The position numbers were made by a program, and so were the translations under genes. A stretch of DNA of 64,000 nt from Paucibacter sp. Y2R2-4 (GTDB lineage: Bacteria > Pseudomonadota > Gammaproteobacteria > Burkholderiales > Burkholderiaceae_C): positions 186,001 to 250,000 of the forward strand of contig NZ_JAJIRO010000002.1 of NCBI RefSeq assembly GCF_025717535.1. Direction: 5' to 3'. Every line of letters starts with the position of its first letter. Within the stretch, counting starts at the first letter, position 1. Below, piece after piece: positions 55,301 to 62,611 of the stretch. The notes beneath the pieces are model-generated. The model was not told the DNA's origin and did not search any database. It saw only the letters and a program-made list of their open reading frames with translations.

Positions 55301-57718
55301 ATGCTTGATCTTGATACCCCCCGCCCCTCGCGAGCCCGCCGCAATAAGGCGCACCCCCAAGGACTGAGCCGCTGCATCGCCGCCCTGCTGCCCTTGCTGG
55401 CAACAAGCTTGGTCCAGGCGCAAGCGCAGCCCCAGCCTCAGCCCCAAGTCGAGCGCGGCGCTGCGAACGAAGCGCCGCAAGCCCCCAGTGCTGCAGCGAG
55501 TGCCGCCAAGAGAACACTGCCGCCTTCGGCCAAAGCTGCCAGCGCCAGCAAGGCCAATGAACAACCCGCCCAGCTGGATCGGGTGGAGCTCAGTGGCAAA
55601 GCCAGCGATGAGGCCGCGCGGCGCGCCTCCACCGCCTCCAAGATCGTCATCGGCCGCGATGAGATTGAGCGCTTTGGCGATTCCAGCGTCGGCGAAGTGC
55701 TCAAACGCTTGCCTGGCGTGACCACCGGCGGGCGGCCAGGCCGCGGCGGCGAGGTGCGCATGCGTGGCATGGGCAGCGGCTACACGCAGATCTTGGTCAA
55801 TGGTGAGCGCATGCCGCCGGGCTTCTCGCTTGATCAACTGCCGCCAGAACAAGTCGAGCGCATCGAAGTGATGCGCGCGCCCACCGCTGAGTACGGCGCC
55901 CGCGCCGTGGCCGGCACCATCAATGTGGTGTTGCGTGAGGCCCTGGCCAAACGCCTGAATGATTTGAAGCTGGGTGTCTCTTCGGAGCGCGGCCAACTGC
56001 GCCCCAATGCCAGTTGGAGCCGCAGCGACAAGCTCGACGAGCAAGGCGGCGCCTACACCTTGAGCATCAACGCCCAGCAAGGCGACACGCTGGACGACCT
56101 CAACAGCCTGAGTCTGACGCGCGATCTGAAAACGCAGGCCGAATCCAGCCTGCTGACCCAGGGCCGCACCCAGGCCAGCCGCAAGGGCCTGAACCTCAAT
56201 GCCCGCCTGCAGTGGAAGTTAGGCGAAGGTGAGAACTTCAATCTGCAGCCCTTTGTCAACGCCGCGCGCGGCAGCAGCGACAACGCCCAGACCTTCAGCC
56301 GCACACCCGCGCAACCGGGCGATGGCAGCTATTACTTCGACCGCTCCAACACGCACAGCGACACCCGCTTCGACATGGCGCGGCTGAATGCCCAGTGGAC
56401 CAAGACCTTGGACGAAAGCCGCCGCATCGACTTGCGGGCCGGTCTGGGCCGCGCCCATGCCCTAGGGGACACGCTGACGCAGGAATACCTGGGCGCACCC
56501 GGCGCTGCCGCAATTCGTACCCAGCAAGACCATACCGACAGCCGCGACAGCAATTGGAGCTTCAACGGCAAATACTCGCATCAACTGGAGAACGAGCACA
56601 GCCTGGTGGCCGGCCTGGAAAGCGAAGGCACCCAGCGCGATCAAAAACGCGACTGCCTGCAAAACGGTGCCTCCTGCCGGGGCCAGCTGGAGTTTGGCGA
56701 CGAGCTGTCGGCCAGCACCCAGCGCTTTGCGGCCTATGTGCAGGATGAATGGAGCCTGGGCAAGCAATGGTCGTTCTACGCCGGCCTGCGCGGCGAGACG
56801 ATTGCCACGCGCAGCCAGAGTAGTGCCCAGGAGGTGAAGAACCGTTCCAGCGTTTGGACTCCGCTCTTGCATGGCGTTTGGAAATTTGACGAGAAAAGCC
56901 GCGACCAAATTCGCGCCAGCCTGACGCGCAGCTACCGCTCGCCCAATTTGCAGGATTTGATCGCCCAGCCCTCGATCAACAGCTTTTTCCCCTGCCCCGA
57001 TGGCCAGCCTTGCGGCGCCAACAGCTACGACCACCCCGACCGCGCCGGCAACCCGAATCTCTTGCCCGAGTTGGCCACCGGCATTGACCTGGCCTATGAG
57101 AACTACCTGAGCAAGGGCGGCATTCTGAGTGTGAGCGCCTTTGTGCGCCAGATCACCAATCTGATCCGCAATGACACCCGACTGGAAAGCGTCAGCTGGG
57201 CCAATACGCCGCGCTATGTGACGCGGCCGCAAAACATCGGCAATGCCAAGACCTACGGCGTCGAGCTGGAAGCCAAGTTCCGGCTCGACGAGTTCATCGA
57301 CGAAGCCTGGCCGGTGCAGGTGCGCAGCAATCTGAGCATGTTCAGGTCTTCGGTGGACGGTATTCCCGGCCCGAACAACAAGCTCGACCAGCAGCCCAGC
57401 GCCACCGCGAATCTGGGGGCCGACTACCGCTTGCGCAGCCTACCGCTGAGTTTGGGCGGCAGCATCAACTGGACGCCGGCCAACACAGTGCAGCAAAGCC
57501 GGGAAACCGAAGCCAACACCAGCCGCAAAATCGTGCTGGACGCGTTTGCACTTTGGAATATCGACCGCGATATGTCGCTGCGTTTGTCAGCTAGCAATCT
57601 CGCACCGCTGGACTACAGCAATGGCAGCCAAACCCTCACCAGCGACAGCCTGATCACCAAGAGCAGCAGCGGCGCCAGCTACACGCAGTGGCAGCTGCGC
57701 TTGGAGATCAAGATCTGA
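55301..57718 (+). CDS. TonB-dependent outer-membrane receptor
   Basis: An 805-residue gated outer-membrane transporter. A signal peptide ends TSLVQAQAQ near residue 42, followed by a Gln/Ala/Pro-rich stretch. A TonB-box-like QLDRVELSG lies near residue 91, and the plug domain covers about residues 105-215 (SVGEVLKRLPGVTTGG; GYTQILVNGERMPPG; AGTINVVLRE). The barrel follows, with TYGVELEAKF and a C-terminal WQLRLEIKI. FSF-type siderophore signatures are not obvious; the layout resembles the outer membrane receptor/FepA-CirA class annotated in Burkholderiales. No start-proximal Shine-Dalgarno is evident. Ligand unknown. Its 3' end overlaps the convergent DUF3592 gene by 11 bp. Confidence 0.9.
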   Translation: MLDLDTPRPSRARRNKAHPQGLSRCIAALLPLLATSLVQAQAQPQPQPQVERGAANEAPQAPSAAASAAKRTLPPSAKAASASKANEQPAQLDRVELSGKASDEAARRASTASKIVIGRDEIERFGDSSVGEVLKRLPGVTTGGRPGRGGEVRMRGMGSGYTQILVNGERMPPGFSLDQLPPEQVERIEVMRAPTAEYGARAVAGTINVVLREALAKRLNDLKLGVSSERGQLRPNASWSRSDKLDEQGGAYTLSINAQQGDTLDDLNSLSLTRDLKTQAESSLLTQGRTQASRKGLNLNARLQWKLGEGENFNLQPFVNAARGSSDNAQTFSRTPAQPGDGSYYFDRSNTHSDTRFDMARLNAQWTKTLDESRRIDLRAGLGRAHALGDTLTQEYLGAPGAAAIRTQQDHTDSRDSNWSFNGKYSHQLENEHSLVAGLESEGTQRDQKRDCLQNGASCRGQLEFGDELSASTQRFAAYVQDEWSLGKQWSFYAGLRGETIATRSQSSAQEVKNRSSVWTPLLHGVWKFDEKSRDQIRASLTRSYRSPNLQDLIAQPSINSFFPCPDGQPCGANSYDHPDRAGNPNLLPELATGIDLAYENYLSKGGILSVSAFVRQITNLIRNDTRLESVSWANTPRYVTRPQNIGNAKTYGVELEAKFRLDEFIDEAWPVQVRSNLSMFRSSVDGIPGPNNKLDQQPSATANLGADYRLRSLPLSLGGSINWTPANTVQQSRETEANTSRKIVLDAFALWNIDRDMSLRLSASNLAPLDYSNGSQTLTSDSLITKSSSGASYTQWQLRLEIKI

Positions 57719-58130
57719 TCAAGCCCAGCTGCGCTGCGGCAACGATCAGGAACAAGGCCCCCAGCCCGCCGACGGCGAGCAGCAGGGCCGAGCTGAACCA
57801 AAGCTCGGCCCTGGTACCGATCTTGGCCCGCGGCCCTTGGCCTGGCCGCTCGACGATGAGCACCGGCACCCATTGGCCCAGCTTAGGCCCGGATCTGGAG
57901 CTCGTCACTTGGCTGCGCAGCTCGGCGCGCTGCCCATTGGCCAGCTGAAACTCGACCCGGTAGTAGCGCATCGCGCGACCAAAGCGCAGATAGCGCCACT
58001 CGCCAATGACCGCGCCCCGAACGAGGTAAGCGCGACGCAGAAAGAAGAGCTGGCGTAGCGCTGAAAGCAAGCCCGACAAAAGCACAACCAGCACGGCGAA
58101 GGCCAGCATCAAGAGAGAAAACTCAAGCAT
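57708..58130 (-). CDS. DUF3592-like membrane protein
   Basis: A 140-residue protein with an N-terminal membrane segment (LLMLAFAVLVVLLSGLL), a central beta domain (YYRVEFQLANGQRAELRSQV; LGQWVPVLIVERPGQ) and a C-terminal membrane segment (ALLLAVGGLGALFLIVAAA). This fits DUF3592 proteins, whose function is unknown. The ATG overlaps the glutathione S-transferase stop by 8 bp, so the two are co-translated. Confidence 0.8.
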   Translation of the reverse strand: MLEFSLLMLAFAVLVVLLSGLLSALRQLFFLRRAYLVRGAVIGEWRYLRFGRAMRYYRVEFQLANGQRAELRSQVTSSRSGPKLGQWVPVLIVERPGQGPRAKIGTRAELWFSSALLLAVGGLGALFLIVAAAQLGLIRS

Positions 58131-58749
58131 CGCGATGCTGGCGCAGCGTTGCAGCCAAACGGGGCTGGGCTTCTAGCTCGAGCAAGCTTTGAAAAAACTC
58201 CGGCTTGTTCGCTTTCAAATACGCCCGGCTGCCCGACCACTGCGAGACCACCACAGCCAAGAAGGCCAAGGCACCGGGCTCGGATTCATGCAACAAGGGT
58301 GCAAAGACATCCGCAAACACCGCCCAGGCCTGATGCAGCTTGGCGCGCGCGGCGGCCTTCACGGCCTCATGCGCGGCTGGCTCAGGGCTGGTGGTCCATT
58401 GCGCTGGGAAGTCGCTGACCGACACTGCGGCGTAACAGTTCGCGGCGATGTAGACCAGGCCACGCAAATGCTGAGCGCGCAGGCTGGGCTCCGAAGGCAG
58501 CAAGCCGGCCTGCGGATACTGCAAGCCCAAGTGAATCAGGATGGCCGCACTCTCGGACAAAACCGTGCCATCCGCCAAGCGCAAGCTGGGGATCTGCCCG
58601 AGCGGGTTCACTTGCAGCAGCTCTTGGTAGCGGGACTCGGGCTCCCATGAGGACGCTCGAATCAGTTCATAGTCCAAATCACAGGCCCGCAAAGCCATCT
58701 CGATGGCCGCAGAACCGGAACCTCGACTTCCATAGAGCGCAATCGACAT
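58123..58749 (-). CDS. Glutathione S-transferase family protein
   Basis: A 208-residue cytosolic GST. The thioredoxin-like N-terminal domain has LYGSRGSGSAAIEMALRACD with a serine in the catalytic position, NPLGQIPSLRLADG with the cis-proline, and LSESAAILIHL with the glutathione-binding Glu-Ser pair. The C-terminal helical domain follows from about residue 88. Length is typical. Physiological substrate unknown. It precedes the DUF3592 gene in a two-gene unit. Confidence 0.9.
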   Translation of the reverse strand: MSIALYGSRGSGSAAIEMALRACDLDYELIRASSWEPESRYQELLQVNPLGQIPSLRLADGTVLSESAAILIHLGLQYPQAGLLPSEPSLRAQHLRGLVYIAANCYAAVSVSDFPAQWTTSPEPAAHEAVKAAARAKLHQAWAVFADVFAPLLHESEPGALAFLAVVVSQWSGSRAYLKANKPEFFQSLLELEAQPRLAATLRQHRDA

Positions 58750-58813
58750 TTGACAAACCTCCGCAAGACGCGTGACGATTGTCGCGGCTACGCGGCGTTT
58801 GCGCTCTTGCTCG

Positions 58814-59278
58814 TCACATGCTGGCCTTACCCGGATGCCTCAACTCGGTGACCGTCACCGCAAAGCGCTCATTGCCGGGCATGCGGCCGCTTTGCTGGCC
58901 AAGCACGACAAAACCGGCTTTTTGGTAGGTGGCGAGGGCCGCCAGATTGCCATCCAAGACCTCGGCTGTCAGCGGCGCAGCGGTCTCTTGAAGCACGGTC
59001 TGTATCAGCGCCGAGCCAATGCCTTGGCCATAGCGGAGCGGATCCACATAAAGCCAGGCCAATTCGTCCGGCGTGAAGGCAACAAAGCCGAGCACCTGAC
59101 CCTCCACTTCGGCAAGCCGAATGGCATAGTCGAAAAAATCTTCGTTTTCAGCCGTCTCTGCCAGGGTCAGAAAAGCCGCGCTCAACCCCGCTGAAGCCAG
59201 CTCATCGCGCCGCGCAGCATCATGAATCTCACAAACGCGAGGCCAATCGGCGTCGGTATAGGGTCGAATTTTCATCAT
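58814..59278 (-). CDS. GNAT-family N-acetyltransferase
   Basis: A 154-residue acetyltransferase. IRPYTDADWPRVCEIHDAAR opens the fold; DELAWLYVDPLRYGQGIGSALIQTVL is the acetyl-CoA-binding strand and R-x-x-G-x-G loop; NLAALATYQKAGFVVLG is the conserved end. I placed the start at 59278 (MMKIRP), though the second Met three bases on or an upstream ATG at 59299 are possible. Substrate unknown. Confidence 0.87.
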   Translation of the reverse strand: MMKIRPYTDADWPRVCEIHDAARRDELASAGLSAAFLTLAETAENEDFFDYAIRLAEVEGQVLGFVAFTPDELAWLYVDPLRYGQGIGSALIQTVLQETAAPLTAEVLDGNLAALATYQKAGFVVLGQQSGRMPGNERFAVTVTELRHPGKASM

Positions 59279-59327
59279 CAAACTACTTTCAAACAGCAAG
59301 CCCTTGGCGAGCGCGGCCCTGTCTCCA

Positions 59328-59525
59328 TCAAGGACGCTCTCGATAGCCCAGCAGCCTTGCTGGCAAGAACAAAAGCGTCTTCAGCAAGGCAAACACCGCT
59401 TCGACGCTGATGCCAATCAGGCGAAACGGCAGACTCAACAGCCACACCAGCGGCCACAAGATCAGCGCCAGCAAAGCCAAAGGCCAGCACAAAACCAAGA
59501 GCACCAGCCACAACAAGAACTTCAT
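59328..59525 (-). CDS. Small hydrophobic membrane protein
   Basis: A 65-residue protein, MKFLLWLVLLVLCWPLALLA and onward, with one or two leucine/tryptophan-rich membrane segments and a basic C-terminus (LLGYRERP). AAAGGCAGG lies just before the ATG. It resembles short conserved hypothetical inner-membrane proteins of Burkholderiales; no function can be assigned. The frame stays open upstream but that part is not protein-like. Confidence 0.65.
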   Translation of the reverse strand: MKFLLWLVLLVLCWPLALLALILWPLVWLLSLPFRLIGISVEAVFALLKTLLFLPARLLGYRERP

Positions 59526-59745
59526 CGCCTGCCTTTCTCTATTGACGCTCAACACAACCCTCAAGACCGGGCCGTGAAGACACCAGGCCAACCATGGTAG
59601 GAGCCGAGCATCACCGGGTTCGCGCTTCTTGCGATGAACTGCAGATTCAGTGCGCTGATCGGTATCTGGCCTGGCGGCAGGGACAAGTCCGAAGACATAC
59701 CGACAAACAAACCCATTAGGATGCGGCATCACTCAACTGCGCCGT

Positions 59746-60834
59746 ATGTCATTTCCTACCCCACTTCGTCTGCCCGCCCATCGCCTTGTATTGATTGCGC
59801 TACTCGGCCTCTTGAATGCGCACGCACCGGTGCAGGCGAGCCCCGCCACAGTCAGCGACACCAAAGACGAGGTCTTGCGCAATTCCATCGGCATGCAGTT
59901 TGTGCGGATCCCGGCCGGGGAGTTTTTGATGGGCAGCGAAGAGTCCGTGGAAGCGCTGGCGCAAGCCTTTCCGGCGCTCGAACGCCGGCGCTTTGAGAAG
60001 CTGCAAGATGAAGGCCCGGTGCACCGGGTGCGCATCAGCAAGGCCTTTGCGATGGGGGCTCATGAAGTGACCGTGGGCCAGTTCAAACGCTTTGTGCAGG
60101 CCTCTGGCTATGTACCCGAATCGATCCGCGACGGCACCGGCGGCTATGGCTACCGACGCGACTACGACCCCGCCACCACGGAACGCGGTGATGCCTTCGA
60201 GGGCCGCAAGCCGCAGTATTCCTGGCTGAACCCCGGTTTTGCACAGACCGACAATCATCCCGTCGTCAACATCACTTGGTTCGATGCGGTGGCGCTGGCC
60301 GAATGGCTGAGCAAGACCGAAGGCAAGCGCTACCGGCTGCCCACCGAGGCCGAATGGGAATATGCCGCCCGTGCCGGGACGCGGACCCGTTTTCACTCTG
60401 GCGACGCACCCAACTCGCTCCTCAAGGTGGCCAACGTCTTCGACGCTGACAGTGCCGCCCACTGGCCGAAATGGCAGATGCACGCGCTGCAAGGGCCCAA
60501 TGGCCGGGGTGATGGTTTTGCCTTCACCGCGCCAGTGGGCTCTTTTGCACCGAACGCTTGGGGCTTGTTCGATATGCATGGCAACGCCTGGGAATGGGTG
60601 GCCGACTGGCATGCCGACGACTATTACGCCACATCCTCGGCCCAAGGCTTAGCGGTCGATCCGCAAGGGCCGGCCACAGGCGATGTGCGGGTGCGCCGCG
60701 GCGGCTCTTGGCACACCTGGCCGTTTTATGCGCGATCGGCCTACCGCAATTGGAACGCACCAGACACCCGCTACACCTTGCTGGGGGTGCGCTTGGTGCG
60801 AGAGTTAGACAAGGAGTCCGACGCGCCGCGTTGA
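59746..60834 (+). CDS. SUMF1/FGE-fold (formylglycine-generating-enzyme-like) secreted protein, cysteine-free
   Basis: A 362-residue exported protein with a signal peptide ending APVQASP near residue 33. The SUMF1 domain spans about residues 45-355: IGMQFVRIPAGEFLMGSEES, HEVTVGQFKRFVQASGY, HPVVNITWFDAVALAEWLS, YRLPTEAEWEYAARAGT, FDMHGNAWEWVADW and VRRGGSWHTWPFYARSAYRN. There is no cysteine at all, so the Cys pair that makes true formylglycine-generating enzymes copper oxidases is missing. It is therefore a binding or structural member, or an enzyme of a different type. No sulfatase gene is near. Confidence 0.88.
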   Translation: MSFPTPLRLPAHRLVLIALLGLLNAHAPVQASPATVSDTKDEVLRNSIGMQFVRIPAGEFLMGSEESVEALAQAFPALERRRFEKLQDEGPVHRVRISKAFAMGAHEVTVGQFKRFVQASGYVPESIRDGTGGYGYRRDYDPATTERGDAFEGRKPQYSWLNPGFAQTDNHPVVNITWFDAVALAEWLSKTEGKRYRLPTEAEWEYAARAGTRTRFHSGDAPNSLLKVANVFDADSAAHWPKWQMHALQGPNGRGDGFAFTAPVGSFAPNAWGLFDMHGNAWEWVADWHADDYYATSSAQGLAVDPQGPATGDVRVRRGGSWHTWPFYARSAYRNWNAPDTRYTLLGVRLVRELDKESDAPR

Positions 60835-60857
60835 GCCCTCTGCAAGTTCCAGAGGGA

Positions 60858-61538
60858 TCAGGCCGCGCTGATCAGTTGCGCCGCCTCAGGCGTGTCCAGA
60901 TGCGGCAAGGTGTTGAAGGTTTGCAGAGCCAGGCGCTTGGCATTGAAAGTCAATTCGCTGACAGCGCTGTTGCGCAGGCGCAGATTCAACTCGATCACCG
61001 ATTCGGCCGGCAGCGCCAGCACCTGGGCTATCGCGCAAGCAATAGGCCCGCCGCTGCTGACCAGCAAAACCTGACCCTCGCAATGCTCGCGCACATGGGT
61101 CAGCACTGCCGCTACGCCGGCCCTGAAGTCCGCATAGCTGATCATTCCCGCAGGCTGTGTTTGCCCGCTTATCCAGGCACGCAGGCCCTCGCGCAACAGG
61201 CGAAAGTAGGCTCGCGCTGCCTCGGCACTTTGGGGTCGCTCTAAAGGCGCAACATCACCCACCACGCTGCGAATCAAAGCTTCGCTGTCGTATTCATTCA
61301 GCCCCGGCCAGACCTGCGGCGTCAAGGCTGTGTCGGGCATCAGCCCCTCTTTGACGGCGGCCAACGACTGCGCATGTCGACGCAGGCCGCCGCACAAAAC
61401 AGCATCGAAACGCATCTGGCGTGCTCGCCAATACGCGCCCAGCATCTGGCATTGCCGATGCCCCAGCTCACTCAATTGGTCATAGTCCTGAGCGCCCAAG
61501 GACGCTTGCCCATGGCGCAGCAGATAGAGAGTTCCCAT
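60858..61538 (-). CDS. Histidine phosphatase (phosphoglycerate-mutase-like) family protein
   Basis: A 226-residue cytoplasmic protein. LYLLRHGQAS at residues 4-13 carries the phospho-accepting His9, and FDAVLCGGLRRHAQSL follows in the usual place. The second catalytic histidine, normally in a SHG motif near the C-terminal third, is replaced by VLLVSSGGPIACAIAQ (Ser-Ser-Gly-Gly), a variant seen in some relatives. Activity may be weak or altered. Substrate unknown. Confidence 0.87.
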   Translation of the reverse strand: MGTLYLLRHGQASLGAQDYDQLSELGHRQCQMLGAYWRARQMRFDAVLCGGLRRHAQSLAAVKEGLMPDTALTPQVWPGLNEYDSEALIRSVVGDVAPLERPQSAEAARAYFRLLREGLRAWISGQTQPAGMISYADFRAGVAAVLTHVREHCEGQVLLVSSGGPIACAIAQVLALPAESVIELNLRLRNSAVSELTFNAKRLALQTFNTLPHLDTPEAAQLISAA

Positions 61539-61630
61539 CCGCCCATCATCGCGCTAGCTGCAAGGCCCGGCTGTCGCCACGGTGACCCGGCGCCGCTGTT
61601 CGAGTCAGGGCAGGCTTCAGCCGCCGAACA

Positions 61631-62431
61631 TCAGCTGCACTGCGGCGGTTCAAGCGGATCGGCCAGCTTGCGCCGAACCAGGGCACAAGCCTGATCCGCA
61701 TCCGCCACACCAAGCTTCAACCAAAGTTGCGCCAGGCCACCATGCACCAAATCAGGGCTTGATGCCATCAAAGACACCAGTTCGGTGCCCGGCTCTCCTT
61801 TGAGCAGGCCGAACAAAAACTCCGCTTCACTCAAGCTGAGGTCAAAGCTGCGCATCAAAGCATCCATCAAGGCCGCGTCATCAGCCTCTCGCAGGACGAT
61901 CAGCCATTGGCCCTCGCCCAGCATTTCTGCATCCACCTGATGCAGGGTGAAGCACAAGCGCCTGGGAACTGCGGAAGCTGGCGCCTCGACCGCCCCTGCA
62001 CCAGCCTCCGGGCGGGTCGCAGGGCTGGGTCGGTGCACGCCGCCGCTCTGCGCGACGACACTCAAATCCCTGGGTGGCGCCCCAGCACGACGGCGCAAGG
62101 CCTCGCGGTGCAGCCAGAGCAAAAGTTCGGGCGGCAGCCAGCCACGCTCAAAATGGCCGCCGCTGAAGTACGCCGCCATCAGGCTGCGAGCCAGAGCGCT
62201 ATGCCAGGTGCAACGGCCATTGAGTTCCGACACCGTCAAACTGGCATAGCCAAATGCATCCAAGGCCGAACGCGTCTTGGTCGGCGCCAAGCCTTTTGCA
62301 GGCGGCTCGGCATCGGTCTGAATCTCGATGGATGGGGCGGCAGGCTTCATATGCTGAGAACTAACGCAAGCCTCATGCCATCTCTGCGCAGCGGCGCGCA
62401 AAACGGGGCCTTTGGACGCCAGTGTCTGCAT
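61631..62431 (-). CDS. Hypothetical protein with degenerate LuxR-type C-terminus
   Basis: A 266-residue protein. Residues ~200-262, beginning LSLSEAEFLFGLLKGEPGTE and continuing GLAQLWLKLGVADADQACAL, align in pattern with a GerE/LuxR helix-turn-helix (L-T/S-x-x-E-A-E...L..KLGV), but the recognition helix is poorly conserved. The N-terminal part (FGYASLTVSELNGRCTWHSA) has no recognised domain. I chose the ATG at 62431 with AAGGGG upstream; the longer open frame runs antisense into the divergent gene. A diverged regulator is possible. Confidence 0.6.
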   Translation of the reverse strand: MQTLASKGPVLRAAAQRWHEACVSSQHMKPAAPSIEIQTDAEPPAKGLAPTKTRSALDAFGYASLTVSELNGRCTWHSALARSLMAAYFSGGHFERGWLPPELLLWLHREALRRRAGAPPRDLSVVAQSGGVHRPSPATRPEAGAGAVEAPASAVPRRLCFTLHQVDAEMLGEGQWLIVLREADDAALMDALMRSFDLSLSEAEFLFGLLKGEPGTELVSLMASSPDLVHGGLAQLWLKLGVADADQACALVRRKLADPLEPPQCS

Positions 62432-62611
62432 ATCGACAAATCCCCTTCTTATCGAGGCATCAAAACAGGGCTCCCCCGCTGACCTCGAGCCAGACTTCAG
62501 GCACCATGGCGCAGTGACCCCTTGGCCCTCTTGCTCGCACGAGGCACCGCTGGGTCTGCGAGATACTTCCGACGGCTCCCCACCTAACCAACCCAACAAG
62601 ACCGCGCGCCC

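Noticed and set aside
59746-60834. True formylglycine-generating enzyme
   Set aside because: The protein has no cysteine, so the catalytic pair is absent.
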